Source: Patiria miniata | Taxonomy: Eukaryota > Echinodermata > Asteroidea > Valvatida > Asterinidae | DNA length: 64,000 nucleotides | Direction of reading: 5' to 3' | Assembly (NCBI RefSeq): GCF_015706575.1 | Contig: NW_024037047.1 | Coordinates: forward strand, 5,398,632 to 5,462,631 | Shown: positions 54,927-64,000 of the stretch, piece by piece | Layout: each line of letters begins with the position of its first letter | Position numbering within the stretch: position 1 is the first letter of the stretch | The notes under the pieces: model-generated | Told to the model about the DNA's origin: nothing | Seen by the model: only the letters and a program-made list of their open reading frames with translations | Databases searched by the model: none | Translations under genes and position numbers: made by a program

Positions 54927-55508
54927 ATGAACACAAAAACATTCAGTTGGTATTATCCTGCAATAATGTCCCTTCGTCAAGCGTGTTCCGTGTTGGTCGG
55001 CATTACCGTCATCGTGTTGACATCACCCTTAACGCCACTGGCCAGCTCTGAAGTTTGCCTGACGTCACTTGTAAGCTGTCAACCCGGCTGGCAGCCCTGG
55101 GGACGAGGGTGTTACAACGTCACCACGGCCAAGCTCCAGTATTCGGAGGCCGTAGCACATTGCGTGAACCGTGGCGCCCGCATGGCAGCAGCTCGATCCC
55201 ACGAGGAGAAGGAGTTCATTCAAGCCCTGCTTGTTCGGAAGGTCCCGGGTGTCAAGGCATCATGGGTAAACTGCCGGTCGACTCCTCGTGAAGGTGGTGC
55301 TCACCGATTCGAATGCGATGGGGATGAGGTAAGTGGGCTGGGCGAGTACTACCGTAACTGGGCAGATGGGGAACCGAACGGAAATGCAGGTGAGAATTGC
55401 GTGATCATGCACCTGTCGCACGGTTTGTGGTTAAATGCATTGTGTTCAACGAAAAGGGTATCCGTGTGTAGACGTCAGTCTAGAAATCTTAATAAGCTTC
55501 ACATCTAA
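54927..55508 (+). CDS. Secreted C-type lectin domain protein (single exon)
   Basis: One open frame. The ATG at 54927 gives 193 aa; the in-frame ATG at 54966 gives 180 aa and a cleaner signal peptide (about 1-28, hydrophobic VLVGITVIVLT), which I prefer. Numbered from 54966, the C-type lectin domain spans ~38-169: CQPGW at 38-42, eight domain cysteines (38, 49, 66, 103, 117, 145, 160, 168), NWADGEPNG with EPN at 136-138, and GLWLNALC at 153-160. EPN is the mannose-type calcium/sugar motif; the usual WND is WLN here, so calcium coordination at site 2 may be weakened. WIG is replaced by SWVNC. NVT at 51-53 is a possible glycosylation site. An unspliced domain is unusual for animals but not rare in invertebrates. 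AATAAA at 55565-55570 is a likely poly(A) signal. Confidence 0.85.
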   Translation: MNTKTFSWYYPAIMSLRQACSVLVGITVIVLTSPLTPLASSEVCLTSLVSCQPGWQPWGRGCYNVTTAKLQYSEAVAHCVNRGARMAAARSHEEKEFIQALLVRKVPGVKASWVNCRSTPREGGAHRFECDGDEVSGLGEYYRNWADGEPNGNAGENCVIMHLSHGLWLNALCSTKRVSVCRRQSRNLNKLHI

Positions 55509-55869
55509 AATTAATGACCGACAACCTGCCGCGGCCTCCTTGTGCAAAACGCTCTTTAGTCTTAAATAAAAAAGGCTGGATTTTGTTCCCGTTATAATAC
55601 ATGCAGCCATTGGTCTATTGCAAGCGTGGTGAAGCCGCGTCGCTAGGGAGAACCATCAACAAGATAATAATCATAGTCTTGAGGATGTTGGTATTCGGAC
55701 ACTTGAATATAGCCGATCTCGCGCTCGGTCCGCGCCGGGTGCCAGAACTTCTCAAAGACCGAATGGTTCCCTCCAGCGTTAGGAGAGCTTAACCGCGCTT
55801 TCGCTTGTATCCACCGCCGCGCCCAAACAGGGCGCTACAAGGGAGGGCTATAATTAATGTCCTTCGCAA
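55509..55869 (+). other. 3' flank of the lectin gene
   Basis: Holds the AATAAA at 55565-55570. A 63-codon frame at 55601 has no recognisable domain. No other gene. Confidence 0.5.
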
Positions 55870-56460
55870 CATTTTGTGAAGGAAGCACATCGGGTCGGTT
55901 TGACAGAACCCGAAACATAAACCGAATCCGAACCGGAACCGGTCTTAACTCCCTCAAACCGACCCGACCCGACCGGACAAAAAAATAAGGTAAAACCGAC
56001 CAAAACCCGAGGAAAAAAAACGAATATCTGGCTTGGACAAAGTGATGACTTTTTTGTGTCTGCCCTTACCCACGTGGCATGAATTATTTTGCAAAACCAT
56101 CGTCCTTCTCTCTCTCTGTCATACTCAGTGGGTTGATCGAGAGTAACGCCGCTTATTGACCAAACGCATGGTATCACCACGCGGTTTCATGAAAACTGTC
56201 ACAATCCATCAATTTCACTGTCGGTCCCGATCTGACTGGAGAAATACCCTGGGAACTTGATAGTACGCACGTTGACCACACCACAATGGGCTCCGGTCAC
56301 AGTGACTGTCAATAACATTACATCACCTGAATTTCCCAACTGTTTCGGTTTATTTTGTTTTTTTTTCTTCAAAAGATGGACAAACCAACCCGACCCGACC
56401 CGAAGTCGGTTTCGGGTCAGGTCGGTTTCGGTTTCGGGTCGGGTTTGCACATCATTAGCG
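55870..56460. mobile_element. Probable hAT-like non-autonomous element with CCGACCCGA subterminal repeats
   Basis: The left portion (55893-56012) is full of AACCCGAAAC, CCGAACCGG and CCGACCCGACCCG; the right portion (56385-56447) has the same motif and its complement (GGTTTCGGGTCGGG), then GTTTGCACATCATTAGCG. In reverse this last end reads TAATGATGTGCAAACCCGACC, a hAT-like terminus. The matching left terminus and target duplication are not found. Confidence 0.5.
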
Positions 56461-56737
56461 CGGAGCTCACGGCCTCAACCAATGCACGTATATTCTGTGA
56501 GCACGGATAATCAGAAGAGACCGTGTTTTTGTTCAAACAAATTTTATGTAATGAAGTCTCGAAAAAAAATTACGCCATGCATCCAGAAGAAATAAACCCT
56601 TCACGGCGCCGTTTAAGGGCGGTGGGTACAAGCGAAGACCACTTGCCATGGACTGACTGCAACTTAATTAAAACTCAGAGGGGAAAAAGAATCCTGCCTT
56701 GAATCAAGACTACTAAGGCGTCACCGTGTAAAAGGAT

Positions 56738-57095
56738 GGTGACAGTACGATAGTCCAAAGGTTCGATAGTCCGAAGATTCGTTAGTCCGAAGGTTCAATA
56801 GTCCGAATATACAGTAGGGTACGATAGTCCGAATAGATGATAAGGTTCGTCGGTCTGACACTTCGGACTATCGGAACTTGATTCGAACTATCGGACCTTA
56901 TTGTCGATTCGGACTATCGGACCTTATTGTCGATTCGGAATAATTAACCTTCGGACTATTGAACCTTATTATCGTTTCGGACGATTGAACCTTCGGACTA
57001 ATTAAACTCCTTCTAAATTCGGACTACCGAACCTTCAGATAAATGAACCTTCGGATTATCGAACCTTCGATCAAATGAACCTTCGGACTATTGCA
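56738..57095. repeat. Foldback element of inverted minisatellites (GATAGTCCGAAGGTTC family)
   Basis: The left arm (56745-56845) has about six units of TTCGATAGTCCGAAGG; the right arm (56860-57090) has about ten units of GAACCTTCGGACTATCG. The outer left end GGATGGTGACAGTACGATAGTCC resembles the outer end of the 5883 element. No coding capacity. Confidence 0.75.
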
Positions 57096-57339
57096 TCAAA
57101 TGTTCTGTTTTTAAACAAGTAACAGTTAAATCTGGAACAACAATAAATCCGGTATGGCCTGTATTTAACCTACTAACTTGTGGGAACCAAAATATCATAA
57201 TGAGGACCGGTTCGGGTGGCCCATCCTTCCTATTCAATGTTCCCCGGACACTCTGTTCAGGGGACGAAAACTACGGCCCATACCTTAAATTTGGAGCAAA
57301 AATCAACCTTTTCGTGTTTCGCAATGAATCTTACTTATT

Positions 57340-58150
57340 GCCAATTATAGTTATTTAAAGGTTCATAACTGTGTGGGCCTACGCGTATTACGAAAAACAA
57401 CATGAATTCATATCGTAGAATTATAACGTTGATGACTTATGTAAAATAATTATGGACAAGCTTTGTACATGCTTAGAAAACATTTTGTTTTGTGCTCAAT
57501 TTAATGCTCGTGAAGCGCACAGTGCATAAACATGAGTCTTGTATTAACTATGTTTAACAAATTTACTGGTTGGCATAGACTGGAGATCTGAGAATGTATT
57601 GTAAAGGTAAAATATACAGTGGCGAAACTGGGGGGGGGGGGGGGAGATACCCTCACCTCACTCGTGGCCTGTCCCTGCCAGTCCTTTGCACCCCACCCCC
57701 TAGAAAAGTAGAACCCCAAAGTGTCCATTGTAAGTTGGCCTGGCCCAGTTATGGCACTGTGTACATATAAATTACGTTGTGTATTTCTATTAAAAACAGT
57801 ATGCACTTTTAAATGATAGATGTTGATGTATTTTTATTAACGGCCATTTTATTAAAGCTTTCCCAGAAAAGGGCACAAAAAAGTAACAGTAAATTGCAAA
57901 ATTCAGAACGGTACATTGTTCACTAGCAAGAAAATTGAGAAATAAGTTACGTTTGTATGTTAGGATTTCAGATTCAGTTACATACACATTTGTTTATTTA
58001 ATATAAGCGTAGGTCCTAATAATAGTGCACCATTGTGAACACATACAACAAAACGTGTTCACAAAAACGTAAAGAATAACATAGTAATTTATTGTACAGA
58101 AGCTTAAATCAGTAAACTGAAATAGAATTGTATGATTTTTGTTGAATAGG
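57340..58150. repeat. Duplicated block D2, unit 5
   Basis: GCGTATTACGAAAAACAAC, GCTTAGAAAACA, GGTTGGCATAGACTGGAGAT, CCCCCTAGAAAAGTAGAACCCC, CCATTTTATTAAAGCTTTCC, ACTAGCAAGAAAATTGAG, GTTACGTTTGTATGTTAGG and AAAAACGTAAAGAATA occur in the same order as at 30220-33150. No PAN/FA gene is in this unit. G run at 57630-57643. Confidence 0.6.
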
Positions 58151-58386
58151 CAGACAAAAATGGTGCCTATTTCATGGAACTCCCACGGCCGACCGATCCA
58201 GTTAAACCCGCCCACTGTGCACGCGGGCAACAACACGTGCGCCCCATCAATGCCACACTGCATGTTCCAGCCAGCCGCGCCGCGCGCATCATACGCGCTT
58301 GGTTGCGCGCTTCTTACGCGCGTGCACGCATGTCGGACTTTTGTGCACGCATCTTGGACATTAATCAAGGTTGTGGATCAGTCTAC

Positions 58387-58744
58387 TTTATATAACCGAC
58401 ATACAGATCCTTGTCATTTGATTGGTGGAACTCACATCACGTGGCATTTGTTATTGCTCCCATTCATGCCGCGGCTCAAAAAGAACTATCCGCCCATGGG
58501 GAATGGGAAATACTATTCAACAGTTAGGATCATGACGCGGTATTTGTGTGCAAATGCATGCTGGTGTGCGCGTTCAGCGTTGTGCGTAGCGCGTATTGTT
58601 CCAAAGAGCCAGCACTACAGCGTTGGGTTCAAACATTTTCGTGAAGGGGTGGTTGGAAGAGAGAAGTACATTTTCCTCCAGTTTTGTATTGGAAAAAAGT
58701 TCTAATATATCAAATGACAAGGATCTATATGTCAGTTATATAAA
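58387..58744. mobile_element. MITE-like element with ~37-bp inverted termini
   Basis: TTTATATAACCGACATACAG with ATCCTTGTCATTTGAT at 58387-58423 is complementary to ATCAAATGACAAGGATCTAT with ATGTCAGTTATATAAA at 58709-58744. The interior is GC-richer (GCGCGTTCAGCG, GCGTAGCGCG). No transposase; the target duplication is unclear because it abuts the next palindrome. Confidence 0.72.
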
Positions 58745-58745
58745 A

Positions 58746-58907
58746 CAAATATTGAGTGGCTTTAAATTGTGCAATGGGAGGAATATTATCGCTCGGTAAA
58801 ATCTGGACTTTTCCAGTTCACTCAGCTTCGCCTCGTAAAATGGAAAAGTTTAGATTTTACCATGCGATAATATTCCTCCCATTCCACGCCGAGCCACTCA
58901 ATATTTG
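58746..58907. mobile_element. Near-palindromic element, ~55-bp arms
   Basis: Left CAAATATTGAGTGGC...AATGGGAGGAATATTATCGC and right its complement GCGATAATATTCCTCCCATT...GCCACTCAATATTTG, with GGTAAAATC/GATTTTACC further in. The two arms make up most of the 162 bp. Confidence 0.78.
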
Positions 58908-59840
58908 TATACCATAGAGCTATTTTACATTGCTGAATAGCGAAACAAAGTCATGGGATGCTTATAACTTGAAGCTGAAGGAAAGAGTTCCATACCTGCA
59001 CATCACACCCTGTGCACAAACCCCATACATGTATATGAGACTAGTCTGAAAAATTCCGTGTTTTCTCAGTAAATGCTTCAATATTTTTCCTGCTAAATTT
59101 GAGTTTTTCTGACATATTATCGCTTTCTGATGACTGATAGGTCACAGCAGGGAAAAATTAGTGATGTCCATTTAAGGAATTCTTCCCATAGCTTGTTCCC
59201 AACTGATTTTTGCTAACAAACAAAATGTACTTAGCAACATAAACATTTTCTGATCAGCAGCTGCATGAAACATACCTTATTCATGCGGAAGCCACTTCTG
59301 TGAATCTATTTTATAAATTGGCCTGGTGTTGGATCTTGAAGGATTCAGGAATTTTCTGACTGTAAAATTACTGGTGATGTTAGGGTGCACAGATTTTTAA
59401 AATAATGCAGTAGTCATTAAAACAGACTTGAAACACAAGAGTCATTTCATATTACTGCACCTTTGTGAATATACATGTATACTTTTATGATGCTGCTAAA
59501 TAAAGAAAACTTCACAATATACCAGCTTAGTCTAGTAGTGTTTCAATTTGATTGAATAAGGCATTTTTTTTAACCCTAACCCTGCTGAATCCAACAGGAT
59601 CCGACTATGAGCAGTTAACCCCTTGTGTACATTCCTCAGGCAAAATGTTGGATTCGGCAGGCAACTGAACCGCATTATAAGAGGCATTGCTTTATAATCA
59701 CAGAATTGAAGATCCTACAAGATGGGAACTTGAAGCGTACTATCAGTATAGACCAGTATTCCTTCCTTTTGTTAAGTTTTTGTCCCAAAACAATATACTT
59801 TTTGCTCTTCTACATTTGCTGCACGCTCCCTTTAAGCAGT
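58908..59840. other. 3' side of the minus-strand gene; spacer
   Basis: Should include the 3' UTR of the gene ending at 59841, but no clear minus-strand poly(A) signal stands out. 59571-59662 is a small inverted-repeat element: AACCCTAACCCTGCTGAATC...CAACAGGAT against the complement of ATGTTGGATTCGGCAGG. A related copy is at 63895-63980. Confidence 0.45.
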
Positions 59841-62356
59841 CTATGCCTCCAATGAGGCCATGGCTGGGTCTGTTTCGACTGCGGTGACTACATTCTCCAT
59901 ACTTACTCCCTCTGAAGTCTCTTGTACATTTACAGCAACAATGGCATCCTGCAACTGCTGTCTCTGTATCAAACAAAAGAAATGGGTTAGTCAATCGGTT
60001 CGACAAGCAATACATTGATCAATATTAGGGCATCTCTTTTTATTTCTATGGGTCTCATATTTGTTTGTCTCCGAAGTAGGGTCGGTCCGTCGGGGGGAAA
60101 AAATCTGAAGAGAAACAAATTGCACTCGCATCCGTTAAGATGGCTAAATTAAATGATGCCAAGTGCGTATTGTATCTCGTTTGGTTTATTGCAATGAGTT
60201 TATCATGAGTTTACATCACTGAATAAAATAATAAAACCGTACTTGGCAAGAAGTGGGTGACTTACACCATATCGACACCTTCAGGCACCTAATACAGTGG
60301 AACACCGCTATACCGACCAGACCGCTATACCGAACATTCGGCTATACTGAACATCATCCTTGGCTTCTGGTTTTAAAGTACAAAACGTACCGAACATTGT
60401 TGTTGAAAAAAAGTCAACAGATTCACAACAAATCTACCGACTGTATTAAATGTTATTTGGGCCACTTTTAATTTCCCCAAGGAATAGAAGGAAAAACCAC
60501 CCGTTGCTAAATTTTGTGACGACTCCTCCTGCCGCCTCAGAATGTGGGAAATGCCAGTTCACTATTGCTCAAAAGGGGGCCGGTGGTACAAAATCGCTTA
60601 ACCATACGATCACTTATTACGAACACTTCCTGTGGATCCCACGATGTTCGTTATGGCGGCGTTCCACTGTATAATGAGAGCTAACATCCTCTCCTCTGCA
60701 ATTCTACTGGTTGCTATATGCCGTACTTCGCATAAACACTTGTTCATTTTTAATAGCCCTTCATAAAACACACAGCCTGATTGCCTGAATTTCATTATTT
60801 TTGCTTTATTTGTTATTTTTGGGGGGTTAATAGGGTTCCAGCCAGGCTCGGCCGTAATAAAAAAAAAAAAGTTTAGGCCAAAAAAAAAAAGTCTCCGGTT
60901 TCTGGTATGCGCGCACGTCGCCGTAGCCATGCGCGTCGGCAAAATGAAAAAGTTTTTTTTTTTCAATAAAAGATGATGTCTCAAAACCGCCAAACTCACT
61001 GGTTTGACTGGAATCCTGCTGCTGCACAATTTTAACGTGTTTTTAGATGGGGTTATGATCGAGAATAAGCTTTATGTGGCCTCTATGGACTCCCATATAT
61101 TTGCACTAAGTTTAGTCGGGCACCATTTGCAGTCATCAGCTGACATTTGAAGCAAAAAAACACGAAAAAAAAAAAAAAAAAAGCCGCGTCGCCGCACCAC
61201 TTTTTGGGCAAGCTCCATACCAGAAACCGGAGACTTTTTTTTTTGGCCTTAGGGAGCCCAAAATGAGAACCAAAGAAATAAAAAGAGATGCCCTTATCAA
61301 GAAAAAAAAAACCAAATTATGAAATGGGCCAAGGAAATAACTACCCCTCCAAGAGTAAAACTGAGGAAATTATATATCAGCAAGACCACTTGAGTGCCAT
61401 TTTTTTTCCCCACTGGAATTCATTTTCATCACGCACAAAATATTAATGAAAGTTACAGCAGATCATTTGCAGCTATCAAAAAAAGAAACTGACAAAATTG
61501 TTGTTGAAAAGCTCACTTGGTTTAAAGACAGTAATGCAAATAAACTCACTGTGAAATTATTTTGTTCTAGCATGCTGTCATTTGAAGAAATCAATAAAAG
61601 AAGGCCATTTCCAAAGATATGTCAAGTGATGCATTTTCGGAAATTCACATTAGCAGTTGGTTTGTGATTGGGCGAATCTGTGTATCGGTGCGCGCAAGCA
61701 TTGACACGACGTACTTTGAACAATTCTGGCCACGTACCTGGTCTTCGGTCAATACCTGACCATCGCCCGTCACCACGTGCAATGCCGTCTCCTCTGCCGC
61801 GGCTTTGATGGCTGCCATGGCAACCTCGGGATCAACGCTGGTTACCATGGTAACTTGGCTCGACGAACCAACGATATTACTCATCTGTGACTGGATAACG
61901 TTTGCTGCTGCTGCCTGGGAATGGCAAAAGGTACAACAATCAAACTTTTTTCTTTTTTTTATTTCAGTTTGGATTTTATGCTTAACCTATCTTGGTATTA
62001 CATATTTTGATATTTGTACTGTCCTGTATCCATCACAATACAGCAAAACTAGAGTTGGATTTTGATTGATTTTGAAGGATTTTGACTGATTTTGAAGGAT
62101 TTTATTGATTTTGATGGGTTTTTTTTGTTTTGAGAATTTGATTGAATTTGAAGGATTTTGATGGATTATTTTTAATGAATTCAGGATGGTACCAAGCTGA
62201 CCTGTTGGAGTATGCCTGCCCCTGAGGCATGTATGACAATGTTTTCCGTGGCCAGGGTAGCGGCCTCGCTTGTCACGGTTGGGATATCATACTGGACCGG
62301 TTGTCGCTTTGTGATAGCCATTGGCACGGCACTGCTCGCAATGCCTGGATTTGCTC
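59841..62356 (-). CDS. Unidentified protein, C-terminal three exons (partial)
   Basis: Exons in transcript order: 62356-62202, 61914-61738, 59963-59841. Acceptors are TTGCAG, TCCCAG and ATACAG; donors GTCAGC and GTACGT; internal junctions are phase 0, and the first exon enters with two bases of a split codon. The frame ends TAG at 59843-59841. The ~150 residues are low-complexity, rich in Ala, Val, Thr, Ser and Gln, with no cysteine: ITKRQPVQYDIPTVTSEAAT, VTMVTSVDPEVAMAAIKAAA, HVVTGDGQVLTEDQ, then EGVSMENVVTAVETDPAM. Such composition is typical of activation regions of transcription regulators, but I do not recognise the protein. Upstream exons lie right of 62356 or outside the window. Intron positions are inferred, and exons between those listed could be missed. 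Confidence 0.6.
60295..60669. mobile_element. Pogo/Tigger-type MITE
   Basis: Left CAGTGGAACACCGCTATACC, right complement GGCGGCGTTCCACTG, flanked by TA on both sides (60293-60294, 60670-60671). CAGTGGAAC-type termini with TA duplication are typical of pogo-like Tc1/mariner elements. 375 bp, no transposase. It lies in the last intron of the minus-strand gene. Confidence 0.83.
60876..61248 (+). mobile_element. Harbinger-type MITE, copy 5 of 5
   Basis: GGCC, A run, GTCTCCGG ... CCGGAGAC, T run, GGCC; TSD TTA at 60873-60875 and 61249-61251. It lies in the last intron of the minus-strand gene. Confidence 0.88.
61249..61737. other. Remainder of the last intron of the minus-strand gene
   Basis: AT-rich. 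A 73-codon plus-strand frame at 61446 is lysine-rich with no recognisable domain; not called. Confidence 0.45.
62062..62170. repeat. Intronic ~18-bp tandem repeat (GATTTTGAAGGATTTTGA)
   Basis: Five to six degenerate units of TGATTTTGAAGGATTT lie between two coding exons of the minus-strand gene. Confidence 0.7.
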
Positions 62357-64000
62357 CTGCAACTAGATAATGAAGTCAGTTTGAGCTATACATTTCCAAC
62401 AAATGAGTGTGCGAAGAGTTTAAGAAGATGGGGTGACATCAAATACTTGATTATTTTGAGATTCTCCCTTTCAGTTTTTACACAAATACAGCATGGTTTG
62501 AGCCTGAGGGGAGGAAGTTATGCACAATTAGTGGTCCTGACGTGTTTGCTAATGACATGAGAGCAAAAAAAATTAAATAACAAATTCAAAGTCACAGCCA
62601 ACACCGAGGGGCCAGTAATTTCGCACTTTCTTTCACACAGTAACAGGCTTCCCAGCATTTATGAGAACAAAAGTTCTCCAAGTATTTCCAGATGTTTCCC
62701 TGAGAAACTTCCAAAATTCCATGAGGAATATGTTCAGTTTGACGAGGTTGCTGGGGGTCAAGAGGTGGTTGGAAGTCAAGAGGTGATTGCAGCAAAGCAA
62801 CCATTAGATCCTGAAAATACACAGGCAACTTTTTGACTAGCGATGGCCTTGCTTCTCCCCTTAAAGCAAATTGCTATAAGAGGAGAAGCAAGGCCATCAC
62901 TAGTCAGGGGAGAGGCAAGGCCATGTGCTAGCAGACGGGGCGGTACGTACGCTGGTACCATTGCATATCATCTTTGTACATAGATGCACGCACGTGCGAC
63001 ACAGCGATTTCCATGTCACCTGTCAATGTTTAACCTTTTGTCCAGCCGGAAAAGGCTCCAATCAGTGTTATGGCCTGTGTTTCTACATTAAAACTACGTT
63101 CGCGATGATTATAACGTACCATTTCCATCGACTTTTCATCGACTTTTCTTCGAAATTATGATTGAAATAAAATTACATTTTGTGAAAAAATCTTTATAAA
63201 ATCAAATTTTGTGGGACACATGGTAAGAAAATCAGAATTTTCGTTGGAAAATTCAAAAAGTCGGACTTCTGATTAAAATCAGAGAGGTTTCATCTCTGAG
63301 CAATCCTTTCCTCACCAATTGCAGCAGATACGCACATGTATACGCCAAACTAGCGACAGTCTTTCCCTTCTATCATGCAGATCAGTGTGAATTTCCCTGA
63401 GTTTTCCCTGATCTTTTGGTGTTATCCCAAATTTCCAGAGTTTTCCCCGACTGAAAAAATTAAAACTCTGTTTCAAGATTTTTTTCTGATTTCGAAAGTG
63501 GCTGAGAACCCTTACGCCTTAACCAATGTTGTATTGTCATTCTTGTTTCAGTCTCACTATCAAAAGTTCTGTGAAAAATCACTCTGATGTATTTTGTTTA
63601 AATCCATTCATCATTCATGAAGATGTTGGTATTGTCCCATGAACATCTGATCCCTTAAATTTTCATTAAAAGTCCATTTCTCTGTGAAAAGAATCTTTAA
63701 GAGATGTTTCATGGCGTTTACATGGGGCTTATATAGGACTAATCCTGTAAGGGTATTTTCACGTTTTTTTAAATGACCCTGGCCACTGAGGATTATCATT
63801 GGTTATACATAACGGTACTCTGGGTCTATCTCCATGGGTAAACAAAGGACTTTCTTAAGGGTGTTTTCACGGACTCCTACGTGTAATCTGACTTAACCCT
63901 AACCCTGCCAAATGCAACAGGATGCAACAATGGCAAGAAGTTGTTGCAAGTTGTTGCATTTAGCAGTGTCCGGATCTGCATGATGCATTCCATGCCTGCA
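62357..64000. other. Right end: probable upstream introns of the minus-strand gene
   Basis: No further exon is convincing. The 78-codon minus frame at 62592-62828 lacks recognisable features. 62835-62905 is a hairpin (see separate entry). 63895-63980 is a small inverted-repeat element starting AACCCTAACCCTGCCAAATG. The rest is AT-rich. Confidence 0.4.
62835..62905. repeat. Hairpin with 33-bp arms
   Basis: GACTAGCGATGGCCTTGCTT...CTTAAAGC (62835-62867) pairs with GCTATAAG...AAGCAAGGCCATCACTAGTC (62873-62905), with three mismatches and a 5-nt AAATT loop. A partial third copy (GAGAGGCAAGGCCATGTGCTAGC) follows at 62910-62932. No flanking duplication is evident. Confidence 0.75.

Noticed and set aside
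58139-58705. 188-codon open frame across the 58387 element as a gene
   Set aside because: It crosses a MITE with inverted termini, is rich in His/Arg/Pro from GC-rich repeat sequence, and has no domain.
3361-61029. Open frames with IPVKPVSLAVL- or SSQTSEFGGFETSSF-type translations seen at five places, which could look like a gene family
   Set aside because: They are translations of the Harbinger-type MITE in two frames, on the strand dictated by orientation, with poly-K/F from the A/T runs. No transposase features.
62592-62828. 78-codon minus-strand frame as a further exon of the right-edge gene
   Set aside because: Contains several cysteines and a terminal stop arrangement unlike the cysteine-free exons; no matching donor in phase with the 62356 acceptor was found.

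Overview
The window is metazoan nuclear DNA: coding capacity is sparse, genes have introns with GT/AG borders, and most of the sequence is transposon debris, satellites and AT-rich spacer. Secreted PAN/apple plus farnesoic-acid-methyltransferase-like (Methyltransf_FA) proteins, a C-type lectin, Harbinger, hAT and pogo-like elements, tRNA-SINEs and TTAGGG-like repeats suggest a marine invertebrate, perhaps a non-vertebrate deuterostome (echinoderm, hemichordate or amphioxus). The species cannot be fixed from the sequence alone.

The core is a tandem cluster of one gene family on the + strand. Copy 1 is only its last exon (437-732), because the window starts inside its intron 2. Copies 2 (15264-17196), 3 (21504-25525) and 4 (37378-48248) are complete three-exon genes with identical splice phases (1 and 1) and exon sizes of 364, 165 and 284-296 nt. 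Each predicted protein (270-274 aa) has a signal peptide, a PAN/apple domain encoded by exon 1, and one Methyltransf_FA domain split over exons 2 and 3. The 3' flanks of all four copies are paralogous for several kb and share a GTCCGAC-type minisatellite. The 5' flanks of copies 2 and 3 share a promoter-like block; copy 4 keeps only its last ~45 bp.

A fifth duplication unit seems to lie at about 51.5-58.1 kb. It has the upstream and downstream flanking blocks, but a single-exon C-type lectin gene (54927/54966-55508) occupies the position of the PAN/FA gene. At the right edge, three in-phase exons on the - strand (62356-62202, 61914-61738, 59963-59841) encode the C-terminus of an unidentified protein.

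Repeats by region: 4.1-5.0 kb, ~190-bp tandem units; 5.9-6.3 kb, foldback element of inverted minisatellites; 6.55-13.2 kb, ~219-bp satellite of about 30 monomers with a five-monomer higher-order period (~1.09 kb) in its centre; five Harbinger-type MITEs (3.4, 19.7, 35.9, 53.2, 60.9 kb) with intact TAA/TTA duplications; hAT-type MITEs at 13.8 and 22.2 kb; a 2.2-kb insertion at 27.4-29.6 kb dated by an empty paralogous site; a gutted LTR retrotransposon at 31.0-32.9 kb; a 5.7-kb element with long inverted termini that encloses a decayed APE-type LINE (39.6-45.3 kb); a recent A-B-B'-A' duplication at 46.0-47.8 kb; a pogo-type MITE at 60.3 kb. These insertions explain why intron 2 of copy 4 is ~9 kb, against 0.65 and 1.8 kb in its paralogs.
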